Below, in pieces: positions 6,592 through 14,430 of a stretch of DNA of 14,957 nucleotides. Position 1 is the first letter of the stretch. Each line of letters begins with the position of its first letter. The stretch comes from Candidatus Latescibacterota bacterium (GTDB lineage: Bacteria > JAAXHH01 > JACQVL01). Both the position numbers and the translations under genes were made by a program. The notes below the pieces were generated by a model. The model saw only the letters and a list, made by a program, of their open reading frames with translations. It made no database searches and was not told the origin of the DNA. The DNA lies in assembly GCA_016209865.1 (NCBI GenBank), contig JACQVL010000018.1, positions 1 through 14,957 on the forward strand. The letters run 5' to 3'.

Positions 6592-7423
6592 TGCTCTCTG
6601 CCTGTTGGCCCTCCTGATCGGCCTGACCCGCTGCGGCGGGGATTCGGCGTCGAGCCGAACGGGCACTGTCCGGATACGGCTGGCTGACGCTCCGTTTCCG
6701 TATCAGCACGTGCACGCCGTCTCAGTCACGATCGCGCGGGTGGACATCCGGCAGACGGGCACGTCGAACTACAGCGCGATCATGCCCGAACCCCGCACGT
6801 TCGACCTCCTCACTCTGCAAGGCGGGACGACGGACGTCCTGGGGAGTGCGGCGCTTTCGACACACTCGTACGATCAGGTTCGAATGAAGATCGAATCGGT
6901 GTCCTTGAGGCTCACCGATGGCCGGACGTTCGCCCCCGCCGTGGCCGATTCTCTGAAAGACGGGATGGTCGTCAAGATGGCCTCCCCGATCCAGGTCAAG
7001 GGCAACCGCACGATCGAACTGGTCCTCGATTTCGACGTGAACCGATCGTTCATCGCGCAGGACGATCCTGCCGTGTCCGGCGGGATCAGCGGGTTTGTCT
7101 TCAAGCCGTCCGTGCGGGTCGCCGACCTGTCCACCGTCGGCCGCATCACCGGCTCGGTCAAGCATAACAACCGCACCCCTTCGATCCTGACGGATGACCT
7201 CCCGGTCCTCGGGCTTCAGGTGTCCGTGTTTCAGGCTGGCTCGCCGGATACCGCATCGACCGTGACGGATGACACCGGCAGTTACGCCGTCTTCTTCCTG
7301 CCGGCTGGCCAGTACACGGTCGCGGCGGACGCGACGGACAGCACCACTGCCTGGAGCATCCCCGGCGTCGTCGTGACGACCGCCAACCCGACGCGGCAGG
7401 ACGCGCTGTCGGCCCGGCGGTAG
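6539..7423 (+). CDS. DUF4382-domain exported protein with C-terminal carboxypeptidase-regulatory-like domain
   Basis: 294 residues. After a signal region comes GTVRIRLADAPFPYQHVHAVSV (about 42-63), the opening of DUF4382, a beta-rich domain common in bacterial surface lipoproteins. DUF4382 runs to about residue 195. A transthyretin-like carboxypeptidase-regulatory domain follows (GRITGSV...TVTDDTGSYAVFFLPAGQYTVAADA). Function is unknown. The start is GTG 6539, supported by GAGG 7 nt upstream; the ATG at 6500 stops after seven codons and the ATG at 6520 is in another frame. The leader peptide has the hydrophobic core LCLLALLIGL followed by LTRC, a poor lipobox, so lipidation is uncertain. Residues 9-18 (RIPNPVPRIP) are encoded by the period-7 repeat array. 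The gene converges on the dipeptidase gene with 8 nt between stops. Confidence 0.82.
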   Translation: MVTCFIFSRIPNPVPRIPALCLLALLIGLTRCGGDSASSRTGTVRIRLADAPFPYQHVHAVSVTIARVDIRQTGTSNYSAIMPEPRTFDLLTLQGGTTDVLGSAALSTHSYDQVRMKIESVSLRLTDGRTFAPAVADSLKDGMVVKMASPIQVKGNRTIELVLDFDVNRSFIAQDDPAVSGGISGFVFKPSVRVADLSTVGRITGSVKHNNRTPSILTDDLPVLGLQVSVFQAGSPDTASTVTDDTGSYAVFFLPAGQYTVAADATDSTTAWSIPGVVVTTANPTRQDALSARR

Positions 7424-7431
7424 GGGCGCGG

Positions 7432-8568
7432 TCACTCTCCGCACACCTGTCGGAAGACGCGCAGGAAATTGCCCCCTAAGATCTTCCGGATGTCCTCCTC
7501 AGAATACCCGCGCTGCAACAGCGCCTCGGTCACCCTGGGCATCCCTGCCACATCCTCCAGCCCTGTCGGCGTCCAGGGCACGCCATCAAAATCTGATCCT
7601 AAGGCCACGTGATCAGGGCCGGCTAACTCGACGATGTGATCGATATGATCGATCAACCGGTCGATCGGGACCTCACGGGCGTTCGCTTGAAGATAGGCGG
7701 TGAAGAAATTCACGCCGATCACCCCACCGTTCCGGGCGATGGCGTGAATCTGGTCGTCGGTCAGGTTGCGGAAATGCGGGTTTAGGGCGGCGGCGTCAGA
7801 GTGAGAGGCCACGATGGGATGGGTGGAAACGACCAGGATGTCCTCGACAGTCGTAGCTGCCGCGTGGGAGATGTCGATCAGCATGCCCAGCCGGTTCATC
7901 TCCTGGATTACCTGGCGTCCGAACTCGGTCAGTCCGTCGTGGGATGGGGTGGCGTCTGCCGCGGCATCAGCCCAGTCGGTGCTGTTATTCCAGGTGATCC
8001 CGACCAGCCGCACCCCCTGGTCGTAGAACATCCGCAGGTTTTCGATCTTGTTTTCAATCGCATGTCCCCCCTCAATACCTAAGATGCCGGCGATTTTCCC
8101 CTGTTGATTCAAGCGCGCGATGTCCCCGGCTCGCAACGCCAGCCCTAAGTCATGAGGGTTCCGGGCGAGTTGCTCGTCGAATACCGCGATCAAGTCCCGA
8201 GCCCGGTTGGCCGCTCGATCGGGCAAGAAACTGGGGCTGACCCAGACGGCAAAGACCTGGGCATCAATCCCGCCCTCCCGTAATCGCGGGATGTCGGTAT
8301 CGTGATCTTGATGGCGATCGCCGAGCTGATGCCCCTCGTCCAGCACGGCCAGCAGGATGTCGTTATGCAAGTCTGCCACGAACGCCTGCTGATGCAGCAC
8401 CAATGCCTCGCGATGCCGGGAGGTGGCCGGAAGGGGCTCCAGTGAGGCTGGAGGCTCATGACGCCCTTCGCAGGCGGACAGAGACACGAACAGGGTCAAC
8501 GTCAGCGTCTCGATTGTCCTCTTGACAAGCCGGGGGCTTTGTGGTATGTACTGAGCGAGCAGCCTCAT
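7432..8568 (-). CDS. Membrane dipeptidase, peptidase family M19, predicted lipoprotein
   Basis: 378 residues from ATG 8568. M19 (renal dipeptidase-like) enzymes are binuclear zinc hydrolases that cleave dipeptides, including those with D-residues. The expected metal ligands are all present: His68 and Asp70 (DLHNDIL), Glu166 (GIEGGHA), His235 (IDISH) and His256 (VASHSD). The 21-residue spacing of the last two equals that of human dipeptidase. ALGSDFDGV is also conserved. The N-terminus has a charged and hydrophobic leader ending in LSAC (C33), a lipobox, so the enzyme is probably envelope-anchored. A longer reading from TTG 8607 is not preferred, because it would push the signal peptide inward. 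Its signal-peptide codons overlap, on the other strand, the promoter of the CAP gene. Confidence 0.93.
   Translation of the reverse strand: MRLLAQYIPQSPRLVKRTIETLTLTLFVSLSACEGRHEPPASLEPLPATSRHREALVLHQQAFVADLHNDILLAVLDEGHQLGDRHQDHDTDIPRLREGGIDAQVFAVWVSPSFLPDRAANRARDLIAVFDEQLARNPHDLGLALRAGDIARLNQQGKIAGILGIEGGHAIENKIENLRMFYDQGVRLVGITWNNSTDWADAAADATPSHDGLTEFGRQVIQEMNRLGMLIDISHAAATTVEDILVVSTHPIVASHSDAAALNPHFRNLTDDQIHAIARNGGVIGVNFFTAYLQANAREVPIDRLIDHIDHIVELAGPDHVALGSDFDGVPWTPTGLEDVAGMPRVTEALLQRGYSEEDIRKILGGNFLRVFRQVCGE
8522..8550 (+). promoter_or_regulatory. Sigma-70-type promoter of the CAP gene, inside the antisense dipeptidase gene
   Basis: TTGACA (8522-8527), 17 bp, TATGTA (8545-8550): a perfect -35 and a 4-of-6 -10 at ideal spacing. 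Transcription would start near 8557, giving a leader of about 90 nt before ATG 8646. The promoter lies wholly within the first 16 codons of the divergent dipeptidase gene. Confidence 0.65.
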
Positions 8569-8645
8569 CAGATCATGGCCTTTCGGATATCCGTGTCCAT
8601 TCCTCAAGAAACAGGATCAGCCCTGAAAAGCAAGGTGTTTTGGCG

Positions 8646-9446
8646 ATGTGGATCGCAGCCTTTCTCCTCCTTCAGACGATTCTCGTTCAGCGCAGCGAGC
8701 CGATTAGAACCGCCTTTTTTTCTCCTGCGCCCCTGACACGCCAGGCCAGCGCTGAGCGGCCCGGCATCGCGCATCTTGAAGATGTCGAAAACCTCATCCT
8801 GACGCTCACGAACGACGTCCGCCGGCAGCATGGCCTGCCCGCGTTGCTTCCCGAAGAGACCCTCCGCCTCATCGCGCGCGGACACAGCGATGACATGCTG
8901 ACGCGCCGCTTCTTCGCCCATGTCAACCCGGACGGCCAGAACGCCGCCGACCGGATTGCTCTTCAGCATCGTCGATTGATCGGGGTGACAGGGGAGAACA
9001 TCTGGAGCGGCTCCGGCTATGTCATCACCAACCGGAGACAGCTCGCTGAGACGATCATCGATGGGTGGATGCAGAGCCCGGGACACCGGGAGAATATTCT
9101 GCGGCGGGAATACACTCATCTCGGCGTGGGAGTGTCGGTCAGGAATTGCGAAATCCGGGCGACCCAGAACTTCGCCGCCGTCCGCGCCTACGTCAACTGG
9201 GCGATTCCGCAGAAGGTCGGGAAAGGCGGTCTGCTGAACCTCTCGATCACCTCATTCCCCGCGTCTGAGGCGAGCGCAGAACGGTACGACTACTGGCTCT
9301 CCAAGAGGGAGCAACAGGCCGGGGATTCGATTCCGATCATGGACGGCACGGTCAACGTCGATCCGGGGATGTACACCCTCCGGTTCTACTTCCCGCGGCC
9401 GGGCGGGTTCACGATCTACTGGGGACCGGCGGTTGAGGTGAGGTAG
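8646..9446 (+). CDS. Secreted CAP (SCP/PR-1) domain protein
   Basis: 266 residues from ATG 8646, which puts a signal peptide (MWIAAFLLLQTILVQ) at the very start; AAGG lies about 10 nt upstream. A longer in-frame opening at 8541 starts in the promoter and is not used. The CAP domain spans about 46-185: LTNDVRRQHGLPAL, then His80 (ARGHSDDM), GENIW (Glu117) and SPGHRENIL (His147), the residues that form the CAP cavity and its metal site. Bacterial CAP proteins are extracellular and mostly of unknown activity. The last 80 residues form a separate, probably beta-sandwich, domain ending TLRFYFPRPGGFTIYWGPAVEVR. The nucleoside deoxyribosyltransferase gene starts 4 nt after the stop, so the two share a transcript. 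Confidence 0.9.
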   Translation: MWIAAFLLLQTILVQRSEPIRTAFFSPAPLTRQASAERPGIAHLEDVENLILTLTNDVRRQHGLPALLPEETLRLIARGHSDDMLTRRFFAHVNPDGQNAADRIALQHRRLIGVTGENIWSGSGYVITNRRQLAETIIDGWMQSPGHRENILRREYTHLGVGVSVRNCEIRATQNFAAVRAYVNWAIPQKVGKGGLLNLSITSFPASEASAERYDYWLSKREQQAGDSIPIMDGTVNVDPGMYTLRFYFPRPGGFTIYWGPAVEVR

Positions 9447-9450
9447 GGAG

Positions 9451-9927
9451 ATGAGAGAAGATATGCTGATCTACTTTGCAGGCCCGCTGTTCTCCGAATC
9501 GGAGAAGCGATACAATCAGCGCCTGACGGACCGGTTGGAGGCGATTGGATACCGGGTGTTCTTGCCCCAGCGGGATGGGATTGAGCTGAACGAACCGCCG
9601 CATGATCAGCAGACGAAAGACGAGCGGCGGGGGGCTATCTTTCAGCTCGATGTCTCCAAGGTTCTCGAAGCGGACGTGTTCCTGTTCGTCCTCGACGGCC
9701 GGGTGCCGGATGAGGGAGCGTGCGTGGAACTGGGCGTGGCATACTGCCAGAAAGCGCTCCAGAACCGCAAGAAGCTACTCATCGGACTCCACACCGATGT
9801 TCGCGCCATCTTTCTTGACTCTAAACTCAACCCCATGCTGAGCGTCCCGCTGGAGTATATCGCCGAGAACGAGGATGAGTTGGTGCGGATGTTGAAACAG
9901 TACAAAGAGGCCGGGACGCTGGATTAG
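9451..9927 (+). CDS. Nucleoside 2-deoxyribosyltransferase
   Basis: 158 residues, the usual size. These cytosolic enzymes move 2-deoxyribose between nucleobases in nucleotide salvage, or hydrolyse the glycosidic bond in related members. Seen: YFAGPLFSESEKRYN (8-22) for the N-terminal substrate loop, and DGRVPDEGACVELGVAY (82-98), in which Glu93 matches the catalytic nucleophile and Asp82/Asp87 the substrate-contacting acids. ATG 9451 lies 4 nt after the CAP stop, with GAGGTAGGGAG just upstream; ATG 9463 is a possible later start. The stop TAG overlaps the stop TAA of the convergent ATPase gene. A functional link to the CAP protein is not obvious, and the pairing may simply be a shared promoter. 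Confidence 0.92.
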   Translation: MREDMLIYFAGPLFSESEKRYNQRLTDRLEAIGYRVFLPQRDGIELNEPPHDQQTKDERRGAIFQLDVSKVLEADVFLFVLDGRVPDEGACVELGVAYCQKALQNRKKLLIGLHTDVRAIFLDSKLNPMLSVPLEYIAENEDELVRMLKQYKEAGTLD

Positions 9928-11069
9928 ATCAGTGCTCCGGTCACCACTGCCTCTAACGATGTCACGGTCACACGATCCCCTAACGAATACTGTCGGTCAC
10001 CAGGGTACACCACGATCAGACGATCAAGCGCCAGATCCTCCAGGGCTATCCGCATCGAGGGCGTCAGGCGTGGTGCGTCAAGACGCTTGCATTCCACCCC
10101 CAGCTTCCGTCCATGCGTGATCAGCAGCAGGTCCAACTCTGCGCCGTTGTGGGTCGCCCAGAAATAACTCTCATCCGGTTGTATGGCCTTGAGCGTTTCT
10201 TCGATCACATACCCTTCCCATGATGCGCCACATTTTGGATGGGAGAGCAGGTCTTTCATCGAGCGGAGACCGAGCAACTGGTGGAGCAGCCCAGTATCCC
10301 GGAGATACACCTTGGGTGATTTGACCTGTCGTTTCTTGAGGTTGGCGTACCATGGCTGGAGCTGTCGTACCATGAACACGCCATCCAGGAGGTCGAGATA
10401 CCGGCGAGTGGTGGTTTCATTGACACCCAGGGACCGGGCCAGGTCTGCCGCGTTCCAGACCTGCCCGTGATAGTGAGCCAGCATCGTCCAGAATCGGAAT
10501 ACTGTGAGAGCCGGGACTCGAAGACCGAGCTGAGGCAGATCACGCTCCACAAAGGTCTGGATGAAGTTCCTCCGCCAGGCCAGGCTATCCGCTTCAGAAC
10601 GCGCCAGAAAGGATAACGGAAAGCCGCCGCGCAACCAGTGTCGGGTCTGGGCTGATACTCCCACTTCCTCCAGACTGAACCCGCTCATCGTGATGATTTC
10701 CAGCCGTCCTGCCAGGGATTCGGAAGCCTGACGTAGAAGCTGTGGGGAAGCACTGCCGAGGATCAGAAACCGGGCGGGCAGCGGCTGACGGTCGGCCAGC
10801 ACACGCAACACCGGAAACAATTCTGGGCGACGCTGAATCTCATCGATCACCACCAACCCCCGGAGGTCTCGGAGTGCCGTCATCGGCTGCTCCAGCCGTG
10901 CCAGACTGATCGGGTCCTCGAGATCGAAATAGTTCAACGTCTCGGCCGGCACAAACGTGCGGGCGAGGGTCGTCTTCCCGCACTGACGTGACCCAACGAG
11001 CGTCACCACCCGGCTGCGCTGCAGGGCTTGCTCGATCTGGTGCGCGAGACTCGTGCGTTCGATCATCAT
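9924..11069 (-). CDS. AAA-type ATPase with DUF4143 domain
   Basis: 381 residues. The N-terminal AAA_14-type ATPase has Walker A GSRQCGKT (26-33), Walker B LVVIDEIQ (72-79) and the sensor LGSAS (104-108). A winged-helix-like part follows (WNAADLARSLGVNETTTRRYLDLL, 205-228). The C-terminal DUF4143 has WEGYVIEE, then GAELDLLL and GVECKR: Glu311, Asp313, Glu326 and Lys328 fit a PD-(D/E)xK nuclease-like core. The family is widespread, patchily distributed and of unknown role. A longer opening to 11201 exists, but the tandem ATG codons 11069/11066 are chosen because a strong promoter ends just before them, and no ribosome site precedes either. The gene therefore looks leaderless. It converges on the deoxyribosyltransferase gene with overlapping stops. 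Confidence 0.9.
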   Translation of the reverse strand: MMIERTSLAHQIEQALQRSRVVTLVGSRQCGKTTLARTFVPAETLNYFDLEDPISLARLEQPMTALRDLRGLVVIDEIQRRPELFPVLRVLADRQPLPARFLILGSASPQLLRQASESLAGRLEIITMSGFSLEEVGVSAQTRHWLRGGFPLSFLARSEADSLAWRRNFIQTFVERDLPQLGLRVPALTVFRFWTMLAHYHGQVWNAADLARSLGVNETTTRRYLDLLDGVFMVRQLQPWYANLKKRQVKSPKVYLRDTGLLHQLLGLRSMKDLLSHPKCGASWEGYVIEETLKAIQPDESYFWATHNGAELDLLLITHGRKLGVECKRLDAPRLTPSMRIALEDLALDRLIVVYPGDRQYSLGDRVTVTSLEAVVTGALI

Positions 11070-11076
11070 GAGAAAG

Positions 11077-11104
11077 AATATACCATGAAAATCCAGCATG
11101 TCAA
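11077..11104 (-). promoter_or_regulatory. Strong promoter giving a leaderless ATPase transcript
   Basis: Minus strand: a perfect TTGACA (11104-11099), 16 bp, TATATT (11082-11077). The expected start of transcription is about 11070, one base before ATG 11069. No Shine-Dalgarno sequence lies between. Confidence 0.75.
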
Positions 11105-11119
11105 GCAGGATTTTCATGG
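11083..11119. promoter_or_regulatory. 12-bp perfect inverted repeat overlapping the ATPase promoter (operator-like)
   Basis: CCATGAAAATCC (11083-11094), a 13-bp spacer, GGATTTTCATGG (11108-11119). One arm lies between the -10 and -35 elements and the other just upstream of the -35, as for a dimeric repressor. A second, imperfect dyad (GTTTTC/GAAAAC, 11121-11146) lies next to it. Confidence 0.65.
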
Positions 11120-11190
11120 CGTTTTCTTCCCTGTGAGGGGGAAAACAGGAGAGCGGTGAAGGTTGGGAGCAATGGGGAGGAACACGAAAG

Positions 11191-11242
11191 GATAAACGCA
11201 AACAGCCCGACCAGGAGGCAATCTCGCCTCTCTTGATCGGGC
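11191..11242 (-). terminator. Rho-independent-like terminator after the T9SS-type gene
   Basis: On the minus strand GCCCGATCAAGAGAGGC (11242-11226) pairs imperfectly with GCCTCCTGGTCGGGC (11219-11205) around a short loop, followed by TGTTTGCGTTTAT. It lies between the end of the 11327-13228 reading frame and the ATPase promoter on the same strand. The T-tract is interrupted. Confidence 0.55.
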
Positions 11243-11294
11243 CGTTGTTGGGAGGATCAGCAGCAGGCAGGGCCGGGCATCGTCATTGCGGTGT

Positions 11295-11325
11295 CCCGAA
11301 CCCCGTACCCCGAATCCCGAACCCC
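11295..11325. repeat. Period-7 tandem array (CCCGAAC / CCCGTAC / CCCGAAT)
   Basis: CCCGAAC, CCCGTAC, CCCGAAT, CCCGAAC, CCC in perfect 7-bp phase, ending 1-2 nt from the stop codon (11327-11329) of the T9SS-type gene. It is built from the same heptamers as the array at 6561-6591. Confidence 0.85.
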
Positions 11326-11326
11326 G

Positions 11327-13228
11327 TCACTTCAGCATTGTCATCCGGCGGGTCTGACTGAACCCGGTGCTGGTCGTCAGCCGGTACAGGTAGACGCCGC
11401 TGGCCACCGGCTGGCCGTGGGCATTCCGGCCATCCCACGTCGCTCCATACCGGCCTGGTGCTTTAGGCTCATCCACCAAGCGAACCACTTCTTGACCCAG
11501 CAGGTTGAAGACAACCAGCATCACGTGCGCCTGCTGTGGCACCTCGTAGGCGATCTGGGTCGTCGGGTTGAACGGGTTGGGGCGGTTCGCCTTTAGCGCA
11601 AACGCCGTCGGCAGAGCCTCCGCCACCACCGGCTTCGCCGCCGCATTCTTGTGAATCACGATGCTCCCGCCCTCCAGCGCTGTCGTCGGCTCCGCATCGT
11701 CTCCCGCGCCTGACTGATTGTCGTACACCATCCCTCCCGGCCCCTGAATCTTGATTCGGAACTTGTCCACGCCGCCTCCACCAGACACCTGCCCATCCGT
11801 CGCACTCACCTGGAAGGTATAACTCCCACTCCCGTTGATCGTCCCCGATCCCTTGAATTTGGCCTGCGCGCCCGCGACCACCAGCCATTCGTACTGAGTG
11901 CTCTTGAAGGTCAAGTCCCCCGCTTTGAACTGAAATTGCGTATTGCCCGACGGGATCGTGGCCCCGGGCAGGTATTTGGACACGAACCCGACGGTGGCTT
12001 TGCCCGTGAGGGTGGGGTTGGCCGGGTAGGCCCCGGGCGGGGAGGTGAACCAGCCGCCGCCGGTCACAAAGCCGGCGCTCGGGTCGTAGATGACGACAAA
12101 CTGGAACGCGGCCTCGCCGGCCCCGCCGTCATCATCGGTTACCGTGAGCTTGACCGTGTAGACTCCCGCAGTCGTATACGCATGGGTGCCGCTCACGGCT
12201 CCTGAACCATTGGTTTCGGTGACCGTGCCTGCTGAGGTCGTGCCATCGCCCCAGCTCCATTCGGCCGTGTGGGTATCCGGCGTGCCGGGGTCGGAGAAGG
12301 ACGCGCTGGCGGTGATAGGCGTATTCACGCTGATGGGATCGATCGGAGCGGTGATCGCGCCCACCGTCGGGGCCACATTCTGCACGGTCACCGCGGTCTG
12401 GGCTGTGGTCGAGACGTTGCACCGGTCGGTGACTCGGACGGTGATGGTGCGGGTGCTCGGCCCGTCCAGGCCGACCGCCGAGAAGGCTACGCTCTGGCCG
12501 GGCGTCTCGAATGAGCCGTTGTGGTCCAGGTCCCAGGTGAAGGTCACAGGATGGCCGTCCGGGTCACTGCCGGTCGCGGCGACGGTCACGGTGCCTCCTT
12601 CATCCACACTATACGGCCCGCCCGCGTTGGCGATGGGCGGCTGGTTGACCACCTGGACGGTCCGGGTGGCGATCGCCTGATTGCTATGGGAATCGGTGAC
12701 GGTATACGTCCGGGTATAGGTCCCCGGCGTTTGGGTGTCCACATTACCAGTGATCACGATGGCGGCGGTGAGATCCCCATCACAGGCATCTGTCGCGGTC
12801 GCGCCCGGTTCCACATAGGGGGTCGGGCATTCCAGAGTCAGGGGATTGGCCCCGTTCAGCGTAATAGTCGGTGGGGTCGTATCTTGCACGATGATGCAGA
12901 CTTGATCGGAGGCAGTACCTCCTTTGCCATCATCGACGGTAAGGGTGACGATGGTTGTTCCCAGGGGGAACGTAGCCGTAGGAGTCGCGCTCGCAGGATT
13001 ATCAAAGGTGATCCCTGGTGCTGACCAGGCGTAGGTCAACGGATCACCATCAGGGTCGTAAGAGCCTGTGCCGTTCATAGTGACGGACGCACCGGATGGG
13101 GAAGTGCATTCAACCGTTTGGTTAGGTCCAGCAGCGGCTATGGGAGGGCGGTTCTCTGTACGACAAATTTTGACGGTTGAACACCCAACGTTATCACCAG
13201 CAAAGTCATCAATGAACAGTAAATAAAC
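11327..13228 (-). pseudogene. Secreted PKD/HYR-type repeat protein with T9SS type A sorting domain, 5' end lost at the IS
   Basis: 633 residues remain in frame up to the IS border. The frame stays open to a TAA at 13289-13291 inside the IS, without a start codon or signal peptide. An ATG at 13078 falls inside the first domain (SGASVT-M-NGTGSYDPDGD) and is not a true start. Domains in order: PKD-like (about 28-115, from PPIAAAGPNQTVEC), DUF5011/HYR-like (120-195), PKD (198-285), PKD (290-380, WSWGDGTTS...VTDDDGG), and a VTGGGWFTSPPGAY domain like those called post-COAP-1 (about 385-525). The C-terminal sorting domain carries NRPNPFNPTTQIAYEVP, VFNLLGQEV and GVYLYRL. Such proteins are exported and attached or released by the type IX system. 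The upstream half is missing; see the IS entry. Confidence 0.85.
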
Positions 13229-13245
13229 CTGTTGCGCGATAAAGG

Positions 13246-13384
13246 GGTGTTGTCCCTCAGTTGACTTGATGGGCTTGTTCAGGGCGGATTACCACTATAT
13301 ATGGGCCATAACCAAATATTGATCCCAACATGTAGTATGCCAATCCCATCGGTTTACCTATCAAGGCAGCTGAGGGACATTACC
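13246..13384. mobile_element. 139-bp MITE-like element nested in the left end of the IS
   Basis: The left end begins GGTGTTGTCCCTCAGTTGAC (13246-13273 is the full arm). The right end, on the other strand, begins GGTAATGTCCCTCAGCTGCC (13384-13357). The arms match at 23 of 28 positions. An 8-bp direct repeat, GATAAAGG, flanks it exactly (13238-13245 and 13385-13392). The AT-rich centre (about 13285-13350) has no coding potential. GGT-ends and 8-bp duplications occur in several IS families, so the mobilising family is not assigned. Confidence 0.8.
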
Positions 13385-13428
13385 GATAAAGGGGGTCCGG
13401 GTAAATTAGTCGCCGAGGAGGACTCGCC

Positions 13429-14430
13429 ATGACCCTCTACGAGAAACTCAGCCGGAAGCCGAAACAATTTTTGGCGTGTACCGGGATGCCCCTCCACCTG
13501 TTTGAGGAATTGCTTCCCCAATTGGCAGACGCGTATCACCACCAGGAGGCCCAGCGAAAACAACACGTGGTCCGCACCGGCCAGCCGCGCCACCGCCGAC
13601 CCGGTGGGGGCGGCCAATTTGCCAACGATGTGCCGAATCGCTTACTGATGTTGCTGCTCTACTATCGCCTCTATCTGACCCAAGAGTTCATGACCTTGTT
13701 GTTTCAGGCTGGTCATAAGAGTGTCATCTGTCGCGCGATTCACCAGATGCGCCCCGTCTTCGAGGCCGTGCTCCCGACCCCGGAGCGGGCCCGGCGCCGG
13801 ATCCTGGCGCTGGCCAAGAAAGAGCAGGAACGCCGCAAACGGATCGGCAGCCTCGACGAGTTTCGGGACACCTATCCGGAACTGACCTTCATCATCGATG
13901 GCACGGAACAACCCAAGCGCAAACCCCAAGACGCCGAGAAGCGCCGGTCCCACTACTCTGGCAAACGGAAGCGGCATACCCGCAAGCAATTGGTCACCAC
14001 GACGCCTTCCGGCATTATCGTGGACCAGAGTCCCTCCGTCGCTGGGCGGGTCCATGACTTCGAGGTGTTCAAGGCCGATCACGCCGCCCGGGGTGTCCTC
14101 CACGAGTTTACAGACTACCGGGTCAGTCTCTATGGCGACAGCGGCTTTCAGGGCATGGCCGACTTGGGGTTACCCGTCGAGGTCCGGCTGATGGCCCGGG
14201 CTCGGCGGAATCATCCCTTAACGACCGAGCAGCAGCAACTCAATCGGCTCCGGAGCCACACGCGCGTCCGCATTGAGCATACCCTCTCGCGCCGGAAGAA
14301 GTACCGCATCGCCGCCGAGGAGTATCGGAATCGCGATCGCGATTATGATCCGACGATGAATCTTGTGGCTGGCTTGGTGAACCTACGAGCCTATGACCGG
14401 ATCTTCCACCAAACGGGTATTCCGATCTAA
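13429..14430 (+). CDS. IS5-superfamily transposase (DDE_Tnp_4 type)
   Basis: 333 residues, intact. An N-terminal helix-turn-helix region (LLYYRLYLTQEFMTLLFQAGHKSVICRAIHQM, about 77-107) precedes the DDE nuclease core: Asp157 (TFIIDGTEQP), Asp237 (YGDSGFQG) and Glu283 (RVRIEHTLSRRKKYRI), 46 residues apart for the last pair. The basic stretch KRRSHYSGKRKRHTRKQ (171-187) is typical of this group. ATG 13429 has GGAGG 7 nt upstream. No frameshift or stop interrupts it, so the element may still be active. The MITE sits between the left IS end and this gene and may change its promoter. Confidence 0.92.
   Translation: MTLYEKLSRKPKQFLACTGMPLHLFEELLPQLADAYHHQEAQRKQHVVRTGQPRHRRPGGGGQFANDVPNRLLMLLLYYRLYLTQEFMTLLFQAGHKSVICRAIHQMRPVFEAVLPTPERARRRILALAKKEQERRKRIGSLDEFRDTYPELTFIIDGTEQPKRKPQDAEKRRSHYSGKRKRHTRKQLVTTTPSGIIVDQSPSVAGRVHDFEVFKADHAARGVLHEFTDYRVSLYGDSGFQGMADLGLPVEVRLMARARRNHPLTTEQQQLNRLRSHTRVRIEHTLSRRKKYRIAAEEYRNRDRDYDPTMNLVAGLVNLRAYDRIFHQTGIPI

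Noticed and set aside
4868-6715. 615-codon open frame on the minus strand opposite the deacetylase-like gene
   Set aside because: Its product is a low-complexity, Arg/Pro-rich sequence with no domain. The plus strand carries NodB motifs and a good ribosome site. It is an antisense shadow of GC-rich codons.
8541-8645. N-terminal extension of the CAP protein
   Set aside because: It would start within the promoter hexamers and bury the signal peptide; ATG 8646 places the signal peptide at the N-terminus.
11070-11201. 44-residue N-terminal extension of the ATPase
   Set aside because: It would cross the promoter and the inverted repeat, and its residues are unlike the family; the tandem ATGs at 11069/11066 fit the family start.
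13078-13078. ATG as the true start of the T9SS-type protein
   Set aside because: The preceding in-frame sequence (PPIAAAGPNQTVEC...SVT) is clearly the beginning of the same PKD domain, and there is no signal peptide or ribosome site.
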